A stretch of DNA of 64,000 nt from Sva-07 sp963728355 (GTDB lineage: Bacteria; Actinomycetota; Acidimicrobiia; Acidimicrobiales; Ilumatobacteraceae): the NCBI GenBank assembly GCA_963728355.1, contig CAVSJQ010000022.1:372001-436000 (forward strand), written 5' to 3'. Below, piece after piece: positions 34,660 to 43,477 of this stretch. Each line of letters starts with the position of its first letter. Positions within the stretch are counted from its first letter, which is position 1. The notes under the pieces were generated by a model that searched no databases, had not been told where the DNA came from, and saw only the letters and a list, made by a program, of their open reading frames with translations. The position numbers and the translations under genes are program-made.

Positions 34660-35235
34660 TGCGTCGCGCTGTCGCCGTGTGGAACAACGCGCGCGGCGGC
34701 GGCCAGGTCGGCGTCGCGCAGAGCCGGCTGATGGCACGCATCGCCGCCAATCCCCGCATCGAACCCGACGTCCTCACCGCCGGAGTGTGAGGGCGGACCC
34801 GCTCGGCGCCGCCGAGAAGACCGAACGCAACCAGCAACGCCGCAGCGCACTCATCCACCAGGAACCCGACGGCTCCGGGCCCTGTACGGCCGCCTCGACG
34901 ACGTCGGCGTCCCCGAATTCCTCGAGATCTTCTGCTGGTACGCCGACCAAGAATTCACCAAGGACTGGAACGACGCCGTCAACCGCCTCGGTGACGGCAA
35001 CGTCGACGTCACGAAACTGCGCCGCACCGAACCCCAACGCCGCGCCGACGCCCTCCTCGACATGGCCCGCGCCGCCGCCTGCCCACCCGACAGGCAACGG
35101 CGGCACTCATCCCCGACAACGGCGCACCCCTGTGCCCCCTGGCACAACCACCTCAAAGAACTCGGCTTCACCATCACCCGAGACGACGACGGCCACTGGC
35201 ACATCACCGCCCCCAACGGCACCCAGATCTGCTGA
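34660..35235 (+). pseudogene. DUF222/HNH endonuclease remnant
   Basis: Pieces of a DUF222-HNH protein lie in different frames: SRLMARIAANPRIEPDVL (about 34720-34780), then RLDDVGVPEFLEIFCWYADQ and TEPQRRADALLDMARAAA (about 34890-35080), and finally the HNH end WHNHLKELGFTITRDDDGHW just before TGA at 35233-35235. Most of the HNH domain is gone and there are frame changes. Such genes are abundant, variable and often decayed in actinobacteria. Confidence 0.75.
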
Positions 35236-35267
35236 ACCTCGATCTGCTGAAAGCCGGCCGGGATCGT

Positions 35268-35942
35268 TCAGCCGACGCGGGCTTCGACCAGATCGAACAG
35301 TCGCTGCAACTCGACCGACAGTCGCTCGGACGCCTCGGCGATCGCTCGCCGTGGGACGCGTCCCGATGCCCCGACCTCGATGGTGATCGGCTCGCCGATC
35401 ACCACGTGGACCTTTCTCGGGCGGATCATCTTGGCGTGGCGCGGCATCACACGAGCCGAGCCGCCGATGCCCACAGGCACGATCGGGACACCGGTGCGTG
35501 CCGCGACGTAGGCCGCACCGTCGAAGAGCGGGTGGATCCGCGGGCCGTCCTTGCGTTCGCCCTCCGGGAACAGCACGAGCGGTTCTCCGCCTTGCAGCAC
35601 CGTGATGCATCGCGACAGGGCCTCGCGATCGGCGGTGCCACGGTTGACCGGGAAGGCTCCGAGCGCCGAGAACAGCCAACCGAGCGCCGGGTACTTCCAC
35701 ATCTCCTTCTTGCCCATGAACCGGATCCGTCGAGTGGTGACGCAGGCGACGATGGGGGTGTCGACGTAGCTGCGGTGGACGGGTGCGAGCACGTAGGCGC
35801 CCGTGGAAGGAAGGCGGTCGCGGCCGTCGACGTGCAGTCGTGTGAAGACCTGGGTGAACCAGCACACGAGCGACCGGAACACCCGGTACGTCAGCATGCT
35901 CGCCGGCGAATCCGACGCCAGCCGGGTCGTCGGCTTGGTCAT
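35268..35942 (-). CDS. plsC: 1-acyl-sn-glycerol-3-phosphate acyltransferase
   Basis: Membrane-associated lysophosphatidate acyltransferase of 224 residues, adding the second acyl chain in phospholipid synthesis. The catalytic HRSYVDTP (HX4D) motif and the FPEGERKDG motif are clear, with RGTADREAL between. ATG at 35942 overlaps the cmk stop as ATGA. The cmk-plsC order is common in actinobacteria. Confidence 0.93.
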   Translation of the reverse strand: MTKPTTRLASDSPASMLTYRVFRSLVCWFTQVFTRLHVDGRDRLPSTGAYVLAPVHRSYVDTPIVACVTTRRIRFMGKKEMWKYPALGWLFSALGAFPVNRGTADREALSRCITVLQGGEPLVLFPEGERKDGPRIHPLFDGAAYVAARTGVPIVPVGIGGSARVMPRHAKMIRPRKVHVVIGEPITIEVGASGRVPRRAIAEASERLSVELQRLFDLVEARVG

Positions 35943-36613
35943 GCCGGCATCAGCTCGAGGACCCGTTCGACGACCTCGTCGATCGACAATCCGGTCGTGT
36001 CGACCAGCACGGCACCGGAGCTCTCGATCAGCGGGCTCACGGCACGGGTCGAGTCCTTGCGATCGCGCTCGATGATCGACGCCTCGACCTCGGCGACGTC
36101 GCCACCGATCTCGGCCACGCGTCGCTCGGCGCGCACCCGGGGGGAAGCGGTGACGAACAACTTCAACGTCGCATCCGGAAACACGACCGAGCCGATGTCG
36201 CGCCCTTCGACGACCCCACCGCCGTGCGCGTCCACCCACGCCCGTTGGCGACGGACGAGTTCGGACCGGACGCGCCCATTGGCCGCCACGGCGCTGACCG
36301 CTGCGGTCACCTCGCGGCCGCGGATCTCGATGGTCGCATCGACCCCGTCGACGTTGACCGACGAACCGTCGAGCGTCAGATCGACCGTGCCGGCGAGCGC
36401 GGCGACAGCATCGTCGTCGGCCGGGTCGATCCCGCGCCGCAACGCCGCGAACGTCACGGCGCGATACATCGCCCCGGTGTCGAGGTACTCGAGCCCCAGT
36501 CGGCCCGCGACCGCCCGTCCGACCGTGCTCTTGCCTGCGCCGGCGGGCCCATCGATCGCCACCACCGTCGGACCGTCAGCTCCGAGCTTCGCGGTGCCGT
36601 CGTCGGTGCTCAC
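35939..36613 (-). CDS. cmk: Cytidylate kinase
   Basis: Phosphorylates CMP and dCMP with ATP. The P-loop is AIDGPAGAGKSTV near residues 19-31; LDTGAMYRAVT and the EGRDIGSVVFPDA motif follow, then RDRKDSTRAVSPL. GTG at 36613 overlaps the guaB1 stop as GTGA; the longer frame to 36721 is rejected. At 224 residues it has the expected length. Coupled between guaB1 and plsC. Confidence 0.95.
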   Translation of the reverse strand: MSTDDGTAKLGADGPTVVAIDGPAGAGKSTVGRAVAGRLGLEYLDTGAMYRAVTFAALRRGIDPADDDAVAALAGTVDLTLDGSSVNVDGVDATIEIRGREVTAAVSAVAANGRVRSELVRRQRAWVDAHGGGVVEGRDIGSVVFPDATLKLFVTASPRVRAERRVAEIGGDVAEVEASIIERDRKDSTRAVSPLIESSGAVLVDTTGLSIDEVVERVLELMPA

Positions 36614-38040
36614 CACGACACCCCGAGCGGGCGGCCCTCGTCGTACCCGGCGGTGCTCTGCACACCGACCACGGCGCGGTCGTGGAACGACGGGATCGAG
36701 TCGGCCCCGGCATAGGTGCACGCGGAACGGAGCCCGGCGACGATCTGGTCGATGATGTCCTCGACGCTCGGTCGCTCGGGGTCGAGGTACATCCGTGACG
36801 TGCTGATGCCCTCCTCGAACAGCTCCTTGCGGGCGCGTTCGAAACCGTGGTCACCCTGTGTGCGGTGCTTGACCGCCCGGTTCGACGCCATGCCGAAACT
36901 TTCTTTGTACAGACGGCCATCGGGATCCCGCAGCGTGTCGGCCGCCGATTCGTGCGTGCCGGCGAGCCAGGACCCGAACATCACGCTGGCGGCACCGCCC
37001 GCGAGGGCGAGTGCGACGTCACGAGGAAATCGCACCCCACCGTCGGCCCAGATGTGCCGGCCGTGACGGCGAGCCTCGTCGGCGCACTCGACGACGGCGG
37101 AGAACTGCGGTCGCCCCACGCCGGTCATCATCCGCGTGGTGCACATGGCCCCGGGGCCGACACCGACCTTCACGACATCGGCGCCTGCCTCGATCAGCTG
37201 GCGCGTCCCGTCGGCGGTCACCACGTTGCCGGCGACGATCTTGGCGTCGGGCAACACGTTGCGAACCGACTCGATCGCATGCAACGTCCGGGTCTGGTGT
37301 CCGTGTGCGGTGTCGATCACCAGCACGTCGACGCCGTGGCCCACGAGTTCCTTCGCCCGAGCGGCCGGCTCGCCGTTGATGCCGACTGCGACGCCCACCA
37401 TCAGGCGACCGTCAGCGTCGACCGCCGGCTGGTAGATCGTCGAGCGCAACGCGCCTTCACGGGTGATCACGCCCAGCAGACGACCGTCGTCGACCACCGG
37501 AGCGACACGGAGCCGGTTGCTGCCCAGGTGGTCGAACGCTGCGGCGGGCTCGATGTCGGGGCTCAGGATGTGGAGACTCGAGCTCATCACGTTCTCGAGT
37601 TGCGTGAACCGGTCGAAGCCCTCTCCGTCGCGCTCGGTGAACACACCGACCGGAACCCCGTCGTCGACGACGACCACCGCCCCGTGCGCACGCTTGTGGA
37701 TCAGCGACAATGCATCGGCGATCGTGGCGTCGGGGGCGAGCGTGATCGGTGTCTCGAACACCGTGTGGCACCGCTTGACGTAGTCGATCACCCGGGCGAC
37801 CACGTCGACGGGGATGTCCTGCGGCAGGATCGCGATGCCGCCCCGACGGGCGACGGTCTCAGCCATGCGACGCCCGGCGACCGCCGTCATGTTCGACACC
37901 ACGATGGGGATCGTCGTGCCGATCCCGTCGGGCGTGCGCAGGTCGACGCTCATCCTCGACGGTACGTCCGAGAGGCTCGGCACCATGAAGACGTCGTTGT
38001 AGGTCAGGTCGAAGCCGGGTTCGGGGTGCAACATGCGCAT
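36610..38040 (-). CDS. guaB1: GuaB1-type IMP dehydrogenase/GMP reductase family protein
   Basis: A 476-residue (beta/alpha)8 barrel enzyme with a CBS-domain pair inserted (about residues 95-205). The catalytic loop VGPGAMCTTRMMTGVG carries the active-site cysteine. The start MRMLHPEPGFDLTYNDVFMV is that of the actinobacterial paralogue GuaB1, which is reported to act as a GMP reductase rather than IMP dehydrogenase; the assignment of reaction here is by family. ATG at 38040 has GAGGAGG six bases upstream, so the longer frame to 38106 is rejected. Coupled to cmk. Confidence 0.9.
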   Translation of the reverse strand: MRMLHPEPGFDLTYNDVFMVPSLSDVPSRMSVDLRTPDGIGTTIPIVVSNMTAVAGRRMAETVARRGGIAILPQDIPVDVVARVIDYVKRCHTVFETPITLAPDATIADALSLIHKRAHGAVVVVDDGVPVGVFTERDGEGFDRFTQLENVMSSSLHILSPDIEPAAAFDHLGSNRLRVAPVVDDGRLLGVITREGALRSTIYQPAVDADGRLMVGVAVGINGEPAARAKELVGHGVDVLVIDTAHGHQTRTLHAIESVRNVLPDAKIVAGNVVTADGTRQLIEAGADVVKVGVGPGAMCTTRMMTGVGRPQFSAVVECADEARRHGRHIWADGGVRFPRDVALALAGGAASVMFGSWLAGTHESAADTLRDPDGRLYKESFGMASNRAVKHRTQGDHGFERARKELFEEGISTSRMYLDPERPSVEDIIDQIVAGLRSACTYAGADSIPSFHDRAVVGVQSTAGYDEGRPLGVSW

Positions 38041-38132
38041 GGGGTTCCTCCTCGTGTCGACCGGCCCCTCGGGTTCGCCGACTCGGCTCGTTTGACGAGC
38101 CAGCACAGGCTAGGGCCTAGCCTTGCCCGTCG

Positions 38133-38840
38133 ATGACCTCTGATCTGACGCCGCCCGTCGTTCTGGTGCACGGTTGGGGAGGCTCGTTCGAGTCGACGTG
38201 GCAACGCAGCGGGTTCACTGCGCTGCTCGAAGACGCCGGTCTCGACGTGCTGGGCGTCGATCTCCTCGGCCACGGCACCGCGCCGAAGCCGCATGATCCG
38301 GATGCCTATGCCGACCTGACCGAACGCGTGCTGCACGCCCTGCCCGATCGCAGGGTCGATGCCATCGGATTCTCGCTCGGTGCCATGACGCTGCTGCGTC
38401 TGGCGATCGCCCGACCGGACCGCTTCAGCCGGCTCGTGCTGGCCGGCATCGGCACCAACATCTTCGACCGCGACGACACCGGCACCGCGGCGATCGTCGC
38501 CGGACTCGAGCACGTCGCCGCCGATGGCGACCCGTCGACGCTCGACAACACCGTTCGACTCTTCACCCAGTACGCCGGCCAGCCCGGCAATGACATCCAG
38601 GCGCTCACGGCCGTCATGAAGCGGCCACCGTCCTCGCCGATCACTCCCGCCGACTGCTCGACGGTTCCCTGCCCGGTGCTGGTGGTCGTCGGCGAGCGAG
38701 ACTTCGTGTACCCCGGCGACGGGTTGGCCGCCGCCTTCCCGAACGGCCGCTGCGAGACGCTGCGCAACGTCGACCACTTCGCCACCACCGACTCGTTCGG
38801 CTTCTTCGACGCTGCACTCGAGTTCTTGGACGCGATCTGA
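38133..38840 (+). CDS. Alpha/beta hydrolase
   Basis: A 235-residue hydrolase with VVLVHGWGGSFE, LGHGTAPKP, the nucleophile elbow AIGFSLGAMTL (GFSLG, Ser) and an end DHFATTDS with the likely catalytic His. Divergent from guaB1. Substrate unknown; it lies next to tsaC on the same strand. Confidence 0.86.
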   Translation: MTSDLTPPVVLVHGWGGSFESTWQRSGFTALLEDAGLDVLGVDLLGHGTAPKPHDPDAYADLTERVLHALPDRRVDAIGFSLGAMTLLRLAIARPDRFSRLVLAGIGTNIFDRDDTGTAAIVAGLEHVAADGDPSTLDNTVRLFTQYAGQPGNDIQALTAVMKRPPSSPITPADCSTVPCPVLVVVGERDFVYPGDGLAAAFPNGRCETLRNVDHFATTDSFGFFDAALEFLDAI

Positions 38841-38883
38841 GCCGTGACGCCAGCGGACCCGTGACGTCATCCGAGCCAGCACG

Positions 38884-39840
38884 ATGACGACCGCAGATCT
38901 TGTCACCACCGATGTCGACCGGGCAGCCGGCGCCATCCGTGCCGGGGGGCTCGTGGCGATGCCGACCGAGACCGTCTACGGGCTGGCGGCGGATGCGACG
39001 GATCCCGACGCCGTCGCACGGATCTTCGAGGTGAAGGGGCGCCCTGCCGACCACCCGCTGATCGTCCACCTCGCCTCCGTCGAACAACTCGGTGCGTGGG
39101 CATCCGAGGTGCCGGCCGCTGCACGGCTCCTGGTCGACGCCGCCTGGCCGGGGCCGCTCACCGTGATCGTGCCACGCGCCGCCGGCGTGCCCGACGCCGT
39201 CACCGGCGGGCGCGCCACGGTCGGACTCCGCGTGCCGGCGCATCCCATGGCGCTCGAACTCCTCGGGCGGGTGGGTGTCGGGCTGGCGGCGCCGTCGGCG
39301 AACCGGTTCGGTGCGGTCAGTCCGACGACCGCCGAGCACGTACTGCGTGATCTCGCCGATCGGCTCGACCCTCGCCGTGACGTGATCCTCGACGGAGGGC
39401 CGTGCCCGATCGGTGTGGAGAGCACCATCGTCGACTGCGCCAGCACACCACCACAGATCCTGCGCGCCGGTGGCGTCCCCGTCGAGGACATCCGCCGGCT
39501 GCTCACCGGTGACGTCGCGGGCGCATCGGGTCCGAGCCGGGCGAGCGGGATGCTGCCATCGCACTACGCACCACGATGCGCAGTCCGTCTGGTCGACACC
39601 GCCGACGACGCTGCGGCGCTCCGAGCCGGCACGGTCGGCTCGGAGATCCTCGACCTCGGCGATGATCTCGTCGAGTACGCACGCGAGCTGTACGGCCGTC
39701 TGCGAGATGCCGACGATCGTGGGGTCACCACCCTGATCGCCGTGCTGCCGCCTGCCGAGGGCCTGGGACATGCGATCCGCGACCGTCTCACGAAGGCTGC
39801 GGCGCCGCGTCAGGAGTTCAGGACCAGTCGACAGCGTTGA
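38884..39840 (+). CDS. tsaC: L-threonylcarbamoyladenylate synthase
   Basis: Makes threonylcarbamoyl-AMP for the t6A modification of tRNAs. The SUA5/YrdC core shows AMPTETVYGLAADATD, VKGRPADHPLIVHL, WPGPLT and PSANRFGAVSPTTAEHV, and the GGPCPIGVESTIVDC motif. The 318-residue length includes the C-terminal Sua5 domain, so it is of the Sua5 type. The end overlaps the convergent J-domain gene by 23 bases. Confidence 0.95.
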   Translation: MTTADLVTTDVDRAAGAIRAGGLVAMPTETVYGLAADATDPDAVARIFEVKGRPADHPLIVHLASVEQLGAWASEVPAAARLLVDAAWPGPLTVIVPRAAGVPDAVTGGRATVGLRVPAHPMALELLGRVGVGLAAPSANRFGAVSPTTAEHVLRDLADRLDPRRDVILDGGPCPIGVESTIVDCASTPPQILRAGGVPVEDIRRLLTGDVAGASGPSRASGMLPSHYAPRCAVRLVDTADDAAALRAGTVGSEILDLGDDLVEYARELYGRLRDADDRGVTTLIAVLPPAEGLGHAIRDRLTKAAAPRQEFRTSRQR

Positions 39841-40390
39841 GGTTGGAGACCCACGCGTCACGCACGTCGATCACGTCCGGCGTCGGCGCACCGTCGATAC
39901 CGGCGACGGACAGGCTCACCGTCGATCCACCGGCGTCGGGGACCACCTCGAGACGGCACCAGCAGTCGAACGGTTCATACAGGTACGTGTCGAGCCGGTA
40001 GGGCGGGTCGTCGTCGAGCACCTCGCCCAACCACGACACGACCACGAGCATCGCCTCGAAGGTCTCCACCGGCAACGCCTCCACCGTGAACGACGGCGCG
40101 TCACGGGCGACGCCCGACGTGCGACCGTCGGACCGGCGCGTCGCCCGGCCACCGGCTCCGGCTGCTGTGGATCCTCCAGCGGCATCGGTCGGAGTGCCGG
40201 CTGTCGCTGGCTCGTCGACGGCGCCGACCGCCACCAGCGCGGCGTCGGCCGCCTCGTTGATCGTCTGCATGCGCACAGGGTCGCCGCCCTGGTCGGGGTG
40301 GTGTGCTTTGGCCAGCCGGCGGCGGGCGGCCCGGATGTCGTCGCCGGTGGCGTCGCGGCCGAGACCGAGGGTGGCGAACGGATCCGACAC
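39818..40390 (-). CDS. J-domain protein
   Basis: A 190-residue protein with an N-terminal J domain (FATLGLGRDATGDDIRAARR and the HPD motif in AKAHHPDQGGD), which would stimulate a DnaK-type chaperone. The rest has a disordered linker and a C-terminal domain (about residues 100-190) of unknown type. GTG at 40390 lies 11 bases after the xylulokinase stop. The gene overlaps the end of tsaC. Confidence 0.88.
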   Translation of the reverse strand: MSDPFATLGLGRDATGDDIRAARRRLAKAHHPDQGGDPVRMQTINEAADAALVAVGAVDEPATAGTPTDAAGGSTAAGAGGRATRRSDGRTSGVARDAPSFTVEALPVETFEAMLVVVSWLGEVLDDDPPYRLDTYLYEPFDCWCRLEVVPDAGGSTVSLSVAGIDGAPTPDVIDVRDAWVSNLNAVDWS

Positions 40391-40401
40391 GCCGTCGATC
40401 C

Positions 40402-41841
40402 TCAACGAACCGAGTCGCGCAGGTCGGCGTACCGCGCTCGCAGGTCGCCGGAGTCGACCGGTTCGACCGCTGCGCCGCCGGCCGCACCGAGACCCCATCG
40501 CTCCTGAACGGTTGCATGTTCCACGGCGCCGGCGACCGCAGCGGCCTGGACGGCGGCGCCGGCGGCGACCGCTTGATCGACGCCGGCGAGCACCACCGGT
40601 TCGTCGAGCAACCCGGCGAGCACGGAACGCAGCGCCGACGACCGGGCCCCGCCCCCGGTTACCACCACGCGGCCCGTCACGGAGGACAGCTCGCGGAGGG
40701 CGTCGAGGGCGTCGAGCAATCCGCACGCCACGCCGTTGACCGCGGCGAGCGCGAGCTGCTCGCGGGTCACGTCGCTGCGCAAGCCGCCGACCAGACCGGT
40801 GGCGTCGGGGCGATTGGGGGTGCGTTCGCCGTCGAAATACGGCAGCAGCACCGGCACGCGGGGATCACCGACCGCAGCCAGCGCAAGCGCGTCGAATTCC
40901 TGGTGGTCCACGCCGAGGAGGCGGGCGACCGCATCGAGCACCTTCGCCGCATTCGACGTGCACACCAGCGGCAGGAACCTGCCCGTGGCATCGGCGAACC
41001 CGGCAACCGCACCCGACGGGTCGGCGGTCGGCGAGTCGGCGACGGCGAACGCCGTGCCGGAGGTGCCGACGGACAGGGCGACGTCACCCGGCGCGAGGCC
41101 GAGTCCCAGCGCCGCTGCCATGTTGTCGCCCGTGCCGGGCGCCACGGCGATCCCGTTCCACTCGCCGGCCACGTCGAGCGGGCCGAGCACGGTCGGGACC
41201 GCCTCGGTCCAGTCCCGGTCACGGTCGATCAAGGAGAGCAGGTCCCAGCGGTACTCCCCCGTCGACGGCGACCAGTAGCCCGTCCCGGAGGCGTCGCCCC
41301 GATCGGTGGTGTACGCGCCGGTGAGGAGATGCGTGAGATGGTCGTGGGGCAACAGCACCCTCGCCATGCGGTCCCACGCCTCCGGATGCGTGCGGTGCAG
41401 CCATGAGAGCTTCGTGACGGTGAACGCCGCCACCGGCACGCTCCCGACCGCCTCGGACCACGCGACGGCACCGTCGTCATCGCCCTCGGCCAGCTGTGCG
41501 AGCAGCCAGGCCGCGTCGGATGCCGATTCGGTGTCATTCCACAACTTGGCGGGATGGACCGGCCGATCGGCCGCGTCCAGGGCGACCATGCCGTGTTGCT
41601 GGCCGGCGACGCTGATCGCGGTGACCGACGATGCGTCGACGCCCGGCGGCAGCTGTCCGACGGCCTGCCCCCACGCGGCTTCGAAGGCGTCCCACCACGA
41701 TCCGGGATCCTGTTCGCTCACCGGTGGCGTCACCGACGGATGCGGCGCCGATCCCGTGCCGACGATGTCGCCGCTGTCGAGATCGCGTAACTCGACCTTG
41801 GTGGACTGGGTGGATGAGTCGACACCGGCAACGAACGCCAC
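40402..41841 (-). CDS. xylB: Xylulokinase
   Basis: FGGY-family sugar kinase of 479 residues. VAGVDSSTQSTKVELRD is the N-terminal phosphate-binding loop, VAGQQHGMVALD is the xylulokinase signature, and SVGTSGTAFAV and VVTGGGARSSALRSVLA are the later FGGY motifs. It phosphorylates D-xylulose for the pentose phosphate pathway. Start GTG at 41841. No xylose isomerase lies nearby. Confidence 0.92.
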   Translation of the reverse strand: MAFVAGVDSSTQSTKVELRDLDSGDIVGTGSAPHPSVTPPVSEQDPGSWWDAFEAAWGQAVGQLPPGVDASSVTAISVAGQQHGMVALDAADRPVHPAKLWNDTESASDAAWLLAQLAEGDDDGAVAWSEAVGSVPVAAFTVTKLSWLHRTHPEAWDRMARVLLPHDHLTHLLTGAYTTDRGDASGTGYWSPSTGEYRWDLLSLIDRDRDWTEAVPTVLGPLDVAGEWNGIAVAPGTGDNMAAALGLGLAPGDVALSVGTSGTAFAVADSPTADPSGAVAGFADATGRFLPLVCTSNAAKVLDAVARLLGVDHQEFDALALAAVGDPRVPVLLPYFDGERTPNRPDATGLVGGLRSDVTREQLALAAVNGVACGLLDALDALRELSSVTGRVVVTGGGARSSALRSVLAGLLDEPVVLAGVDQAVAAGAAVQAAAVAGAVEHATVQERWGLGAAGGAAVEPVDSGDLRARYADLRDSVR

Positions 41842-41851
41842 GGACGAGACC

Positions 41852-42517
41852 CTACCCCTGGGTGCCCGATCCGTCGGGGCTGGTCGTCCAGGGTGCCGGC
41901 GCTCCCCATGCGTCGTCGTAGACCAGCTCGGCCAACGGCTTGCGTTTCACCGGCCCGTGGCACCCCTCTGGCACGCCGAGGGTGATGCACGCAGACAGCG
42001 CAACCCCGTCCGGAATGGCGAGCAGGTCGCGCAGCTCCGCCTCGACGCCCAAGTGCCACATCGTGAGCGCACCGCCGTAGCCGAGTGCGCGTGCCGCGAG
42101 CAGCAGGTTCTGGCAGGCTGGATACACCGACGCACCTTCGTACGGCGATGGCTTGCGGTAGCGGTCGAGACAGACCAGCACCACCACCGGCGTGCGCTCG
42201 AAGCGGTCCACGTAGCGCTGCATCGAGTCGGCGAACCGCGACGGGCGGTACCCGTCGGCCTCTCGCTTCGCAGCCCAGCCCGCACGGAACGCCTCGCCGA
42301 GCGCCCGCTTCGCAGACCGGGCGTTGGGACCGTCACGGAGCACGAGGAACCGGAACGGTTGGCGATTCGAGCCCGACGGCGCCCGGCCGGCATGCCACAA
42401 GATGGTGGCGAGATCCTCGTCCGGCACCGGTTCGTCGGTGTAGCGACGGATCGCCCGTGTCGTCGCCAGTCCGTCGAGCAGCCCGATGGGTTCCGGTGAA
42501 CGATCTGAAGAGTTCAC
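41852..42517 (-). CDS. Nitroreductase family protein
   Basis: FMN-dependent nitroreductase-fold protein of 221 residues. TTRAIRRYTDEPVPDEDL and RAPSGSNRQPFRFLVL are the FMN-binding N-terminal motifs; a late GVPEGCHGPVKRKPLAELV is typical. GTG at 42517 overlaps the enoyl-CoA hydratase stop as GTGA. Substrate unknown. Confidence 0.92.
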   Translation of the reverse strand: MNSSDRSPEPIGLLDGLATTRAIRRYTDEPVPDEDLATILWHAGRAPSGSNRQPFRFLVLRDGPNARSAKRALGEAFRAGWAAKREADGYRPSRFADSMQRYVDRFERTPVVVLVCLDRYRKPSPYEGASVYPACQNLLLAARALGYGGALTMWHLGVEAELRDLLAIPDGVALSACITLGVPEGCHGPVKRKPLAELVYDDAWGAPAPWTTSPDGSGTQG

Positions 42518-43368
42518 CGTCCGTGGAAATCGGGGTCGCGCTTCTCCATGAACGCGGTGACGCCCTCGGAGAAGTCGTCGGTACGCAGCAGTGGGAGGAG
42601 CTGGAGGAAGACGTGGTGCACGTTCTGCTCGAAGGTCTCGGTCTCCGCAGCTCGCATCATTCGCTTGATCGCCCGCACGGCCAGGGGTGCGTTCGCGGCG
42701 ATCTCTCGCGCCAGCGCCGTCGTGCGACCCTCGAATTCCTCCGCCGCCACCACGTGGTTCACGAGTCCCAGGTCGAGTGCTTCGGCGGCGGTCAGCGTGC
42801 GCCCGGTGAACGCGATCTCGGCTGCCTTCGCGTAGCCGACCATGCGGGGCAGCAACCAGGTGCCGCCGCTCTCGGGGAGAATGCCCCGTTTGGCGAAGCC
42901 CGGGTTCAGCTTCGCAGTGTCGACGGCGATGCGGATGTCGCAGCCGAGCGCCAGGTCGAGGCCGTAGCCGGCGGATCCGCCGTTCAGGGCGCAGATCGTC
43001 GGCGTGTCGAGGTTGTGCAGCACCACCGGCGGGGCACTGCGCAGGTCGAACTCGCCGGTGAAACTCTCGCCGCTGCCTCCCAGGTTGCCGAGACCGCCCT
43101 TCGGGCCGGCCATCTGCGCCTGCAGATCGAGGCCTGCACAGAAGGCGCGGCCCGAACCGGTGAGCACGATGCAGCGCACGTCGGGGTCGCGATCGGCCTG
43201 CAGCAACAGATCGCTGATCTGCTCGAGCATCAGGCCCGAGATCGTGTTCATCCGCTCGGGAGCGTTCAGCGTGAGCGTCGCCACATGGTCGTCGACGTCG
43301 TACAGCACCTCCGCGCGCTGGTCGATTCCGCCGTTCGAACTGTCATCAGATCCGCGTGCATCGTTCAC
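42514..43368 (-). CDS. Enoyl-CoA hydratase/isomerase family protein
   Basis: Crotonase-fold protein of 284 residues acting on acyl-CoA thioesters. ATLTLNAPERMNTISG, the oxyanion-hole segment GRAFCAGLDLQAQM, and NGGSAGYGLDLALGCDIRIA are clear. PESGGTWLLPRMVG holds the second glycine/Glu region. GTG at 43368 gives a sensible start; the frame to 43422 is less likely. Coupled to the nitroreductase gene. Precise substrate unknown. Confidence 0.9.
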   Translation of the reverse strand: MNDARGSDDSSNGGIDQRAEVLYDVDDHVATLTLNAPERMNTISGLMLEQISDLLLQADRDPDVRCIVLTGSGRAFCAGLDLQAQMAGPKGGLGNLGGSGESFTGEFDLRSAPPVVLHNLDTPTICALNGGSAGYGLDLALGCDIRIAVDTAKLNPGFAKRGILPESGGTWLLPRMVGYAKAAEIAFTGRTLTAAEALDLGLVNHVVAAEEFEGRTTALAREIAANAPLAVRAIKRMMRAAETETFEQNVHHVFLQLLPLLRTDDFSEGVTAFMEKRDPDFHGR

Positions 43369-43477
43369 AGGGCCGAAACGTACTGCCTCGCATTCCCCCC
43401 GCACGATGCGTACAATCGGCACACCTTACGAGTGCGGGCATCCCGTCCGCACCCTGACAAGGGGGAGAACCCACAAC

